This document shows positions 9,345 to 20,700 of a stretch of 64,000 bases of DNA, in pieces; the stretch's first letter is position 1, and each line of letters begins with the position of its first letter. Below the pieces are notes generated by a model. It had not been told where the DNA came from, did no database searches, and saw nothing but the letters and a program-made list of their open reading frames with translations. The translations under genes and the position numbers were made by a program. The DNA comes from Trigonopsis variabilis (lineage: Eukaryota > Ascomycota > Trigonopsidomycetes > Trigonopsidales > Trigonopsidaceae). Location: contig PPXM03000001.1 in assembly GCA_003707065.3 (NCBI GenBank), forward strand, positions 124,001 to 188,000. Reading direction: 5' to 3'.

Positions 9345-10994
9345 ATGGGCCAAGAGCAATCAATTCCTTACTCTAAACCACGTTCCTTAGAGCTTCATGG
9401 TGTACCTGGAAAGGGAACCTTGACTGGCATTGCTGTGCAGACAGAGCCTGGAGGACCAGACTGCTTTTATAGGTACACTGGTATACCCTATGCGTATCCT
9501 CCAATTGGTTCTCGTCGATTTGCCAAACCTGAGCCTTTACCGTCGGACTACGATTATACTGGGGATTACTCTACTTTTGGCGCCGCATGTCCGCAGCCTA
9601 AATATAATTATGGAATTTACAAGCCTGGGAGAGTGCACCCGAAAGCATTAAATTATGGAGAAGACTGTTTACAGTTGAATATATGGGTTCCTGCCGGCAC
9701 TCCTCCTCCGGGAGGATGGCCCGTTCTCCTTTGGATCCACGGTGGTTGGCTCCAAGTAGGAAATGCTTCCATGACAGACGAATCAGATCCTCAAGGGTCA
9801 GTCGATACATCTAGTCCAGTTCCAAATGAATACAGGCATATACATGTTTCTGTCGGTTATAGACTAAACTTGTTTGGATTTTTGGCGGGTGCTTCACCTG
9901 ATGACGATCTTCAAGGAGCAAACTTTGGCTTTTGGGATCAGAGGCTCGGATTAGAATGGACGAGCAAATTCATTTCTGCATTTGGTGGAAACAGTGATCT
10001 AGTATCTGTTGGTGGACTGAGCGCTGGCTCTTACTCGGCCTTTTTCCAATTGGCCTATGAGTACTATCACCCCTGCATGCCGCAACTAATCAAAAGAGTC
10101 TTTTTACAATCGAACGCGCTTGCAGTTCAGCCTAAACCCAGCAGTGAAACGAGAGAACAATTCGAAGAGCTTCTTAAATTACATGGTTGCTCATCGTTAA
10201 ACGAACTCCGAGTGATTTCTGGTGATGTTTTAGCTAAGGGAATACATAAGATGAACAATCACACATTTAGAGCGACAACAGATGATGATTTTGTGTCGAG
10301 CACTCTTTTAAGAGATATTCGCGCTGGCAAGTTTGGTCAGTGGCTTGCTTCGACCGGTAGAAAGATTCTCATGGGTGAAGTGGGAAATGAACCGCTTCTT
10401 TATAGTAAAATCAATCCTCCTCGATCCAAGCAAGACCTGAAGATCCAGATTCACAATTATTATCCTGCCTCTGTTGTTAATGCTATTCTAGAACTCTATG
10501 CTGATAGGATCCCTACCGAGGAGCTGTCCAAAACCGACCCTAAAAGGTATCAGCAGGAATTGGCAAATACTTTCGGAGATATTATAGCCGATGGACAAGT
10601 CTACGCTAGCGGCCGTGGTCTAGTCAATTCATTGACTGGGCCAAATGGTCTCGATACTACAAGTTTACTCAGGTATAGAATAGAGTTCCGTCCTAAAGGA
10701 ATGGATGAATATATATCTCGAGATTATGGTGTAATCCACGCAGGTGATGATCCAGTATGGTCATTCTCGACCCCCTATACGTTGAAGGATAAAGCTGATA
10801 TAGCTGTTGTGTCGGAATGGCTAAAGCCTGCAGGTGAATTTTTCTCAGGCTTCACTGAAATGTCATGGGGTACATGCAATTCTCGACAGTTTCGCTATTT
10901 TGATTCTGATGGTTCCATTTCCATTAAAGATGATCCTTTTTGGGACTGGGGTCTCAAAGTGTGTAATGCCTTTGATAAGGCACAATTAGAATGA
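9345..10994 (+). CDS. Type-B carboxylesterase/lipase family alpha/beta hydrolase
   Basis: 549 aa, single exon, of the cholinesterase-like carboxylesterase family. It shows YTGIPYAYPP near residue 44, EDCLQLNIW (106-114), the oxyanion-hole HGG (132-134) and the nucleophile elbow GLSAG with Ser226, reduced from the usual GESAG. His465 in the VIHAGDD stretch is the likely catalytic His. There is no signal peptide; the protein starts MGQEQS, which fits the N-myristoylation pattern MGxxxS, so it may be membrane-tethered in the cytosol. Family members hydrolyse carboxylic esters; the substrate is unknown. It stands alone with long gaps on both sides and no biosynthetic neighbours. Confidence 0.85.
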   Translation: MGQEQSIPYSKPRSLELHGVPGKGTLTGIAVQTEPGGPDCFYRYTGIPYAYPPIGSRRFAKPEPLPSDYDYTGDYSTFGAACPQPKYNYGIYKPGRVHPKALNYGEDCLQLNIWVPAGTPPPGGWPVLLWIHGGWLQVGNASMTDESDPQGSVDTSSPVPNEYRHIHVSVGYRLNLFGFLAGASPDDDLQGANFGFWDQRLGLEWTSKFISAFGGNSDLVSVGGLSAGSYSAFFQLAYEYYHPCMPQLIKRVFLQSNALAVQPKPSSETREQFEELLKLHGCSSLNELRVISGDVLAKGIHKMNNHTFRATTDDDFVSSTLLRDIRAGKFGQWLASTGRKILMGEVGNEPLLYSKINPPRSKQDLKIQIHNYYPASVVNAILELYADRIPTEELSKTDPKRYQQELANTFGDIIADGQVYASGRGLVNSLTGPNGLDTTSLLRYRIEFRPKGMDEYISRDYGVIHAGDDPVWSFSTPYTLKDKADIAVVSEWLKPAGEFFSGFTEMSWGTCNSRQFRYFDSDGSISIKDDPFWDWGLKVCNAFDKAQLE

Positions 10995-11584
10995 CTCCTT
11001 TCAGCTGTCAGAATGTGCTGAAGGCTATATAGACAGTTGCCCTTTTTCTTGGCGCGATTTTTCTAGCAGTAGACTTTCATTTCAAAACTAAAGTGTTTGG
11101 TCTTGTATTCAGAATACCTCTGACGTTTTCCTTTCCTACTTTTTGCCTAATAAAATCGGATCATCCAACAAATTATGTTCCTTGTAAGGGAATCATTTCC
11201 CAGGATGACTAGGCTGAGACACTACACTGCAATTTGACGTCGATACAATCCCACGCTCTTGCCAAAGATGACTGGTTGTCATCCTGATTTGTTGCGAATC
11301 ATGTAGTTATATGCATGTCATGTTATCCTCGAGCACTCTTAAACCTTTTTTCTAGTTTATCTTCTCCGCTCTATCTAGCCTGTCGTTCTTTGTGAAACTT
11401 TCCTTCAGAAATGCGTCACCACGCACAGTCACTATTAAATGAACATTATTACTATAACAGCCTGGCAGTGTTCACAGGCATACGAGTGGGAAGCAATTTG
11501 AGTGGAGATATGAAAGTAATCATAGGGACCTTGAATGCAACTAAATGCAGAAAGCTATTTATACGATTTCACACACAGTCACCA
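10995..11584. other. Intergenic gap upstream of SPT10
   Basis: About 590 bp between the tandem esterase and SPT10 genes; it holds the esterase 3' UTR and the SPT10 promoter. An 89-codon frame beginning at 11411 ends inside the SPT10 intron, and only its last part, from ATG 11585, is used as SPT10 exon 1. No other feature seen. Confidence 0.5.
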
Positions 11585-12870
11585 ATGTCGCCTGTAACGA
11601 TTCTCACAGTTACAGGCGCGTTACAGCAGGATGGAAACTTCCTCACGACAACCGCCACGGGTAAGTCTCATCCTTAGGTATGGTTTGCTAAGTAAAGATG
11701 CCGTATGCTTTAGGGAGCTCCGGGAATCGCTTGGAAGCCTATACCTTTTATCTCAAACAAACGCACACTCCGGCTACTATCTATCCTGTTCTTTCTCCGG
11801 CTTCGATTCCTCTTTCTCTTCTTGATTTCCTTTGCGCTGAATATGGGCGAGAGGTTCAGCGTGGCCAAAACCTGGTCCAAACCGAGCCTCCTTCGTTTGA
11901 TACCTTTCAGTCCCTTTGGGTGGGAGCCTTAGGAGGAGTGGTGATTGTGGGAGATACATCTCAACTACTACAGGATAACCGCGATTGGTCTAAAGTTTGT
12001 TTGGGCTTCTTCTATATCAAGGCCCAATATCCGGGCAGAGCAAGTCATATATGCACCAGTAATTTCTTGACGGCTCAAACGGCTCGAAATAAAGGCGTCG
12101 GCACTGCAATGGTAATGTGTTTGACTGAATGGGGTCCCAAAACAGGGTTTTCTTATTGTGTTCTTGATCTTATCTTTGACACAAACATTGCAGCTAGACG
12201 GATTCTTGAAAATTTAGGTTTCAAAAGGATAGGTCGCATCAAAGGTGCTGTGTACATTAAGGGGAAAGATGCCCCCGTCGACAGCCTCATCTACGGAAGA
12301 GAAGTATCATCTGAAGTTGAAGAACCTCCCAGTGAAAAAAGGTTCGAAAAAATCAGATTCTATCTTGAGACGGGTAAGTATCCTCCCGGTGCTGATCGGC
12401 AAGATAAAAGTAGATTGCGATCTTCAGCCGCTCATTATAAATTAATAAACGGGAAACTGATGCTGAAAAACCGAGAAGTAGTCAGCGACCCTGATCGGCA
12501 GCTGGAGATTGCCTCGCAGATTCACAATATAGCGCACGCTGGAATCAACAAGACGACTGCCGTGATTGCTGAACAATATCACTGGACCCGGATAAAAGAG
12601 ACTGCTGCTATGGCAATAAGAAACTGTTCTGAATGTCGAGAAAGTCAGCGTCTTCAACCATCACGACGAAAAGAACATGATCTTGCGGATATGTCGTTTA
12701 GCCTCTCAATGCGCTTGTCTCCGTCTAGAGATCCCAAGTTTGCTGATGTTGACATCCCTGTCGATCCCGAGGTTGAAAGCGCCTTTGAGCACCATCAGAT
12801 GAGTCAGAATGGTGAAGAAATCGCCATTGCAAGAGCCTTAATACAGCATAATGAGACAGGACAGTTTTGA
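11585..12870 (+). CDS. SPT10: Spt10-type transcription regulator: GNAT domain plus HHCC zinc finger
   Basis: Exons 11585-11660 and 11714-12870 give about 410 aa; the 53-nt intron (GTAAGT...TTTAG) keeps frame. The N-terminal part is a GNAT domain of the Mpr1/Spt10 type: LGFFYIKAQYPGRASHIC, the acetyl-CoA loop RNKGVG, and the ending VDSLIYGRE. The C-terminal part (about residues 230-345) carries an HHCC finger, H296-x3-H300-x29-C330-x2-C333. In yeast Spt10 this finger is known to bind histone upstream activating sequences and to be homologous to the integrase N-terminal finger; it is a host gene, not an element. Expected role: nuclear activator of core histone genes. Yeast Spt10 is longer (640 aa), mainly at the C terminus. 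Convergent with VPS41, 86 bp away. Confidence 0.87.
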
Positions 12871-12956
12871 TGAATTTTTGTACTATAATTTGATTTAATC
12901 GGAATGATATTTATTATTATCACTATTATCACTATTATGGGATTTTATCTATGTAG

Positions 12957-15855
12957 TCATTCCCGCTCTGCCCGTATCAATGCTGCATGATCAATTTTCG
13001 AACCCCCGCTCCAACGTCCTTCTTTAACTTTCAGCGTATTGCCATCCAAATATCGTACCAAGGTGACATCGTCATTATCATCATCATCATCATATTCTTC
13101 TTTCTTGAACAGTTCATCACTCATTCTAAAAGCAACTCCTCGCTGTCTTTTTCCTTCTATTTCATCCATATCCTGTCGAATCTCCGAATAGGATACGTCG
13201 AGTGCTCCCTGGGATACGGCTATTGCAAGCTGGTATTCGTGCACAATGTGCATGAGGAGCTTCTTTAGGCCAGAAATTTGCATGTCCTCGGGGATTCGAC
13301 GTATCAAGTCCAAAGGATCCAATCCCTCCGTACCTATAGAGGCGCTAGACAACAACAATGCAGCATCCTGCGGTTTACGAAGAGAGTTTGAAACTACATC
13401 GTCCCACAGCTCGGGGTCTCTTCGTGACCGTGCAAAGTTAATAGCTTGCTGAGCGTCACCCAATTCTTCAAAGATCAGTCTTAAAGCCTCTTTACTTTGT
13501 CCCGTTTTACCCAGTATGAACACAAGCTCAGGAATATACCCTCTCTTCCGACATTCTTCAGCAGCTTGGGCAAGATTATAGCTATGAGCATGTTCCAAGA
13601 AACCACGCAAGGATGGTCGATCATACTCGGCATATAGTTGAACTAGAAGATCGCCAAATTCTTCAATGATCTGCGATTCATCTTGTAGTTCTGTAGACTC
13701 ATTGTACATGAGTTCTTGAAGATAAAGAAAAGCAAATCGAGAGTAAGTTCCATCTTTATTTCTTAGCAATTCCTTAACGATGTCCTTGGGATCAAGCTGG
13801 TCTGTTCCACGGGCAACCAGTGAAATTGCTGCAGCAGATCGAGTCTTGAGTTCCCCAAGGTCTAACTTCTGTAACTCTTCGCGAGTGACCGATACTGAGA
13901 ATATGAAACTGACTACATCCAGTAAAGAGCCAAGAATATGAAAGCGATCAATGAGTTGTAAAGCCCGGTTGTCCTTGATAGTCAGTAACAATCTGGCACT
14001 CTTTTCAGGAAGGTGGGCAAAAATGTACCTAAGGTCAGAGAGATCAAAAGTCTAATGCATACATTTGGGCTAATTCTTGAGAAGCAACCTTGTCATTTGG
14101 ATGGGCAGAGACATATTTTTCCAATATATCTACAATATCAATGGCATTATAGATCGCCGGAGACCAACGATGAAGCAAGCGCCAAGTAAGGTTCGGATCG
14201 CTCACGATAGAGGACTGAAGAATCGCACGATACGTGTTGGGGCTGAGACGAGGGTGCCGGACAGGTAATACAGCAGCAATGTCATTAGCATGATGAGCAT
14301 TAATAAATTCTGTAGCCCAAGACTCCCATAACTGTCGAGCCAATAATGTGGACCTGTCATCTGGCTCCGTATCTATAACCGGAGCATCTAAAATAAGATC
14401 AGGGACAGAGAGGCCAGTCGAAGACGTTCTAGTACTCGAAGAGGCCGAATGTTTGAGTGATTTCAAATTGCTAGAAGACTCGATCGTCGTCAAGGAATTG
14501 GCATCTTTAAAAGAATCAAAAGGAGAAGAATTGTCACTGCGGATACTATTGGCGTGAACAGAATCTATATCAAGAACTAATGCTAACGCCTGGGCGGATT
14601 CAGCCCACTGACCAGAATCAGACAATTTATGGACCCATTTGACTCCCAAATTCATTCGAGTGGCGATATCCACTAGATCCTCACAAGCTTCCCAGGCCTC
14701 TTTGAATCGTCCCTGAGAGACTAGCCATTCAAAGTGGTCGTTTGCATCTCTTTCACGAGCAACGACACCATCACGAGCACTGGTGATATAGAACAAAACT
14801 TTCGGTGCATCTTGAGCGATCTTAGCTTTGCGCGGAGCTTTCCACATCCCTAAGTTATAATCATTCGGGCGTAACTTTTCGTAATCCTTGAGCGCCAGAG
14901 TTTCAGTAGCAAGCTCGTCACCAGATGATATGGAGAGAAATCGAAGTTCCGGAAGAGGAGCAACGGAACTCGTACTAGTCTCCAGAGCGGAATTTGATTC
15001 GGGGTAAACTAACACCAACATAGTATCTGAGTCTAAACAAGTAATTCCAGTGATTATGGCATCGAAAGTATATATTTCTTCTGCATGAGGGGTTTTCCTT
15101 AAAGACTCACGTAGAGATTCTGTGGCAGAACCTATAGAAAGAATGGACCCGTTGTCATCTTCAGTTGCCGTCCGAGATGCTTTAGTACCTCGCTCTCCTA
15201 GACTGATAATAAAAATAGACGACGCCCAACCAACGAAAAGATGATCCGCGAAAAAGAAAAAATGTGCACGATATAAATCGGAACGAGGAAAAGACTCAGG
15301 CAAGGCAATCAGGCCAAGGGGCGTCTTAGTGGGCATATACACAGACGTTATTCCAAGTTCAGTGGCAGCCACCAACAAATCGCCTCTCCAGGCAAGAGTA
15401 CGAACAGGTCCATGAGATTCATCTTCAGGTAGTATGTTTGTATCCTGGCGTCCAAGCCAAGATCTTTCAGATAGAACGATTCTACCATGTGAGCCACCAG
15501 TTACAAATGCTTTGGAATGTCTATAGTTTGGGTCGAGAGCGACTGCATGAACCGGACGGTGGAAGTCAAAGGCAGTCGTATCTCGCGAATCAGAGGATAC
15601 TACCACTTTTCCATCTAAAGAAGCCGAAGCTATGGCTATGCCCTCAGTAGAGAGATCCAGGACCGAAGCTGAATGGGCACGGTAAGACCGAAGGTGGTTA
15701 AGTCCAGGAGTAGTGACGTGAATTACCCCAGAGTGTGTCCCAAACGCGATAAATGTAGAAGATGAGACAAAAGCTGATAAAGGATCAGAAGTAAAGACAG
15801 AAGGAGGTAAAGACGAAATCCTGGAATATTTTAATTTCGGCTCGGTCTCCTCCAT
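12957..15855 (-). CDS. VPS41: HOPS complex subunit Vps41
   Basis: Exons 15855-14063 and 14028-12957, joined over a 34-nt intron (14029-14062), give about 954 aa. The N-terminal half is a WD40-like propeller (THSGVIHV, SYRAHSASVLDLS, SASLDGKVVVSS). The C-terminal half is an alpha-solenoid with clathrin-repeat features (LYAEYDRPSLRGFLEHAHSY, AEECRKRGYIPELVFILG, KEALRLIF). Vps41 links Rab7/Ypt7 membranes and AP-3 vesicles to the vacuole as part of HOPS. I took ATG 15855 because the frame upstream has only a TTG. Oddity: the usual Cys/His-rich RING-H2 at the C terminus is absent; the protein ends after an Asp run and GRWSGG. The AP-3 delta gene, whose vesicles Vps41 receives, is also in this window. 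Confidence 0.92.
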
Positions 15856-16548
15856 CCCTCGTCTTGACCGATATCGAGGAATACGCAATGTGGTTGGTTG
15901 TATCGTCCAGTATTATCAAGTTTCAACTTACGTAAGGAATATAATAAGAATCTAACTCCTGCAATAGAACTAAGAATGTATGATAAGGCAATGACACTCA
16001 ACCTAAGGAAACATTGTATATCGCTATTCTCGAATTTATGTGATATTTTGAGCGAATCAGCAGGGATCCAATTTTTACGAGCGTTGAATATTTCTCATAG
16101 GCTGGTCTCGCTTAATTTCAGTGAGTGATGCTTAGAATAAGAGCTATCTCAAGTTAGCTTTTGGAATATACACATAATCTAGAATATAGTTATTGAGGCG
16201 ATATCTCCTAGCAGCTGCTATGGGAACTGGACTGGATCAATTGGAACTAATGGATGATACATGCAATACTTGGAGAGCTTTGGGACGAACAAATAGACTA
16301 GAAGATTTTCTTTCTATAATACCTTCGCGGGTCTGACAGATTCCAATATTTCTTAACACCATCCTCACAGGTCAGAACTCAATACTAATATAAAAAATAA
16401 ATTGGCTTGATCAACCAGCTCTTCAGAAATGAGACTACATCATCTTCGCTCAACGACTGATTTGCTCTATTTGTTCGAATTATGGTAGTTTGTAGTCTGA
16501 TGTTCTTTCAGGATTGCTGAATGGACCAACCATGACGACGTACATCAA
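15856..16548. other. Intergenic gap
   Basis: About 690 bp upstream of VPS41 and downstream of the YjbQ-family gene. A 76-codon plus-strand frame at 15898 has no recognisable similarity and lies in VPS41 promoter sequence. AT-rich, and no RNA gene seen. Confidence 0.45.
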
Positions 16549-17042
16549 TCACTTTTCTTCTCCTTGGATGGTGGCCACCAATTTTCGACTTTGACGCTGT
16601 CTACGGAACTCGCAGAGCCAAATTCCTTGCCAAGTGCCCGTGGCTAGCTGTCCATCCTTGATAGGAATCGTAACACTTGCTCCAACCACTAGTAAGTTAG
16701 CTCATAGCTTCTGAGATCTTACAGCTGCTTCTTATATGGGATGGCATGTCATCGGGCCCTAATGAATCAGCATTTCTTTGTTCATATAGATTTACCCTCA
16801 GCATCGTGTCGATAGAGATCACTTTCAGGAGCAATCCGCTCCAATGCATCTGCCATGTCTAAGGGAACATCTGAATCCCAGTTCTCATTCAATGTCAGAC
16901 CAGCTGAAGTGTGCTGAATAAACAGGTTCAACAGGCCGACCTTATACTTTTTAATATCAGGAAGATGTGAAAGTACTTCATCAGTAATTAGATAGCATCC
17001 GTAATTTCTAGGCTTTAGATTGAAATTCACTTGGCTCCACAT
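16549..17042 (-). CDS. UPF0047/YjbQ family protein (secondary thiamine-phosphate synthase type)
   Basis: 140 aa, matching bacterial YjbQ end to end from memory: MWSQVNF start, ITDEVLSHLPD, LFIQHTSAGLTLNEN with the conserved His, HDAEGPDDMPSHI, IPIKDGQLATGTWQGIWLCEFR and a terminal TIQGE. The model needs three exons: 17042-16796, 16758-16723 (only 36 nt) and 16688-16549, with introns of 37 nt (16759-16795) and 34 nt (16689-16722). Removing them restores the DDMPSHI and VGASV segments exactly. The family fold is a beta-rich trimer; weak thiamine-phosphate synthase activity is described for YjbQ, but the physiological role in fungi is unclear. The strong match makes the tiny middle exon trustworthy. 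Confidence 0.93.
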
Positions 17043-17750
17043 TGCTGGTGATCAGATCTGAGTTTATGACGTCGCCATCTCGGCCATTGTTGTGTTACGA
17101 ATTTCCTCGTAGCCCCCCAAATCCACGTCCACTTGAACGGCAGCGGCTAGATGGACGAGTAATTACAACGGATAAGTGTGGGCCTCAGGATAGGCACTTC
17201 TCATTTAGCCTCTCTCCTCTCTCTCTAGCATGATAAAAAGGCTGTCTCTACCAATTTTAGTTGTGAGTAAAGGCAAAATTAGAGCCATACAGGGGAAGCT
17301 ACAAGCTTGTGATAGGTTGAACGGAGGAAACAGAAAACAATCGGCTTCATCTGAAAAGGGGCTGTATATCGAGCCGGTCAATGGAATATAAATATATGTA
17401 TAGTTAGTCATCAAGAAAGAAAGTCCTGCGGCAATTCTAATGCAGTGTACCGAGAGCACTTGAGAGCACGAGAGTACCGCGTTACAGCCTGCCTGTGTCG
17501 ACCCAATCCGCCAAATCTTAACTTCGACGCTAAGTTACATATACCTAACGATAATCATATGTCCTCACTATCATACAATGATTCACAGTCATTGAAAAAA
17601 AATAATATGATATCTTTGAGTTGACAATCTAATTAAGTCGGTCGGCCTTGTTTTCCGAGAGCAAAAGCGCTTTAAATGCTAAGGTGGTCTCCCATTGATC
17701 CGATCAATTGTTTCTAATAATCTTATAGTGCAGATATTAAACTATCCCAT
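17043..17750. other. Intergenic gap
   Basis: About 700 bp between the APC1 stop and the start of the YjbQ-family gene; tandem genes on the minus strand. It contains a pyrimidine tract near 17212-17228 and a 9-A run near 17596. Short frames here show no family features. No RNA gene recognised. Confidence 0.45.
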
Positions 17751-20700
17751 TTAATTTCCCTTCAGTCGCCAGATACATTGTCGAAGATTCTCGAAAAACG
17801 TTCCAACATAATAGCTTGAAGCACACACCCGACCAGCCTCGCATGCAAGCTTCACATTCCATAAATCATCCTCATGACGAGGATATCGTGCCATTCTTTC
17901 AAGTATATTCTCCCTTTCTTCCTTAGACACAAGATAAGGTCCTCCTTTTGCACCTAAAATGTCAGCATCAAGCCTGTTTCTCTGAACACGCTCACCTGTT
18001 CCATACACTTGGTCTTTGTAATCACTTTCTTGTTCAACCAAACAGCGAGCAAATGTTCCATCGGGACGATTTCTAGAACTCACATAAATAGTTTGATCGT
18101 CCTTTAATCGAGAAAAATGCCTTGAATTTTTCTCACAATCAATAGTGATAGGCCAAAATGCTTCCGAAGTGACCGTGATCCTTGATATATTGCTCAGTTC
18201 GGGCATTAGAAAAGGGGTAGATGTTGCCAGTGCACTACCATCTCGCATTATGATCTCGATTGGCAAAGATTCGGATTCTTTAGTGTCTGCATCTCGCGTA
18301 TCCAAACAGCGATTCTCAGCAGCAAGAACCCAAAGGTGTCTAAAAGCCTGCAGATGGAAGGATGTATCGTCGGGCTCATGTGGGAAATGAGGATAACACG
18401 CCAGAGTCAACGCGGCAAGAGACTTGTTGGACGAAGATAATCCACATTGTCCTCCACTAAGGAATAAAAGTCCTAAAGCCAAATGTGTAGCTAGATGACT
18501 ACCATATGATAATTCCACATGACCGTGTAGTCTCCGCAGTCTTCTCATGACATCAATATCACCAGTTCCTGCCATAATAATAGAAAGAGAAAGACCCACA
18601 ATGCCTCTTACTTCCCATATTGCCGTTCTAGCAAGTTTGTCATCTACTGTCACAGTTGGTGTAAAGCTGAGATTAATAAGGGAATCAAATATGTCAAGGA
18701 GTTCATCTCGCACACTTTCATCACAAGTAGAAACGTATTTAAGACCAATAGCAAAACATAACCCACCGAGGTAGTAAAAGAAATGAATTTGGGTACTGTC
18801 CGCGAAAATAGAGTTTTTCAGCCCTTCAAAATACGGCACATAGGTAGGTGGAAGAGATTTCGCAATCCATCCAGGACCTCCAATATCCTTCCACATGATC
18901 AAATGGGTAACTAGCACCCTCGTGAACATCAGATCTGGCCGAATGTAGATTCCGAGACCAGGCGCATCCGGAGGTGCTAATCTTGAAGCTATTGCTGTAT
19001 CATTAGATCGCATAAAAACAAATGCAAGTGCGATTAAAGCTCCTGATACTTGAGAATCCTGCTGAATGGATGACCTAATATCCCGGAGCGGTGTCGCTAT
19101 GGTACACAACCGATCTATGACATTTTCATAACTGGGTCCATGAAGTTCGGGGCCACTAGCCAAATTAATGAATCCAAACGCCGCCCCAATTGCAAATTTA
19201 TAGCCCTCATTTAACGAGAGTGAATGATTGAAAGGGGTGGGAGCTTCCAATCCAGTCAACAGTGCTTCTGACATTCTTCGATTGCGCGTCTCACAATACA
19301 ATAATCCCAACCCAAGAACACCAGCTGTTTGTACTGGCAGCGGTACATTCAAATCGGCTGCACCAGGAGGCAAGAGAGCAGAGATATGCACTGATAAGAC
19401 TTTGGTAATCTGGGGATCCATGCTTCCTAGACGAGACGCAGGCATTCCCAAAAGTAAACCGATACTAGTAAGTTCATGTTTAGGCCCCAGATAATTGTAA
19501 ATATGCCATTCTTCTAATCCACGTAGACCACCAATCAGACCAAGTCCAAGAAGGAATCCGGCGTGTTTTGCAGTCAAGCTATCAGGACGAGAAAAAGTGA
19601 TCCAAGAGCCAGTAATTTCTTCCGGTGAGTTTGCAACACTCAATCCCGCAGCTACTCCACTATGGAAGTAGCCCCAGGATGCTACTTTGTTCGGGGCCAA
19701 AGATGGCTCCAAAGACACCAATATATTTGCTGGTTTGATCATCACACTTAGGTTGATTGCAGGGACTACTACTTTTTCTGTCAAGAGGAGTCGTCGCGTT
19801 CTGAAAAATAATGGCCCTCGACCAACTGACAAGGCTAAGGTCCTTTCGCATACTTGCTGAGAGAGTGCCATTCTTTCTTCAACTAGCTCATGCTCACTAA
19901 TATCAGGAGCAATCTTTTGCACCGCCGTTTGGACTCTTGATGTCTGCAAAATTCGAGACACCTCCTGAAGACGGCAATCTTCCCGGAATATTAGCTTTGA
20001 CAAAGCTACATGCTCTGATTCAAATTTATAGTCAAAGGCAGTTGCCTTATCTTCCGAAGAATGCACAGATGATGCTACTGTTACTAAATCTCTAGGAGTT
20101 TGACGTCGGCGTTCGGACCTTCGCATGACATCCTGCGATCTTAGCAATTGATCAAGATCCCATCTGCCGATCAGCCGCAGTGCATCGGACGACCATGTTG
20201 TAGGAGGGTTCTCCTGGGACATTGCCATAGCTTCTAATAGTAGCACAGAAATCCCTAACGGAAGCGATTCGACAACTTGCTGTGTTATCCCATAGTATAC
20301 CATCTTGAGCACAAGTTCTTGGCAACTACAACCCGCATTCCAATGTGAGTAGACTTGTAGAATAATTTTTGACCGCTTGAAAAGACCTGAGGAAGATTCA
20401 GAACTTCCCAACGAGACCAAAAGATCCTCGAAAGAAAAAAATGAAGCATCCGCAGATTGACGGATGAGACCAAGAATAGTCCCGAAAATATCTGAAGGTG
20501 GGAAAAGTGGAGGGGATGATAAAATTGGCCTCTTCTCACTTAAATAAAGCCCATAAAGCGTATTCCACCCATCTTTCCATCCAAACCAAGAAACAAATTG
20601 TGCCACAAAACGTCGCAATCTTATCAGATCGGCTTCTCTAATGACATTCAGACGGTATTCTTCACATAACAAATGAAAGCCTGTTACTATCATTGCTTGG

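Noticed and set aside
12472-12640. Integrase-like zinc finger as a sign of a retroelement remnant
   Set aside because: The finger is fused in frame to a GNAT domain with the order and spacing of the known host protein Spt10; no other element parts or terminal repeats flank it.
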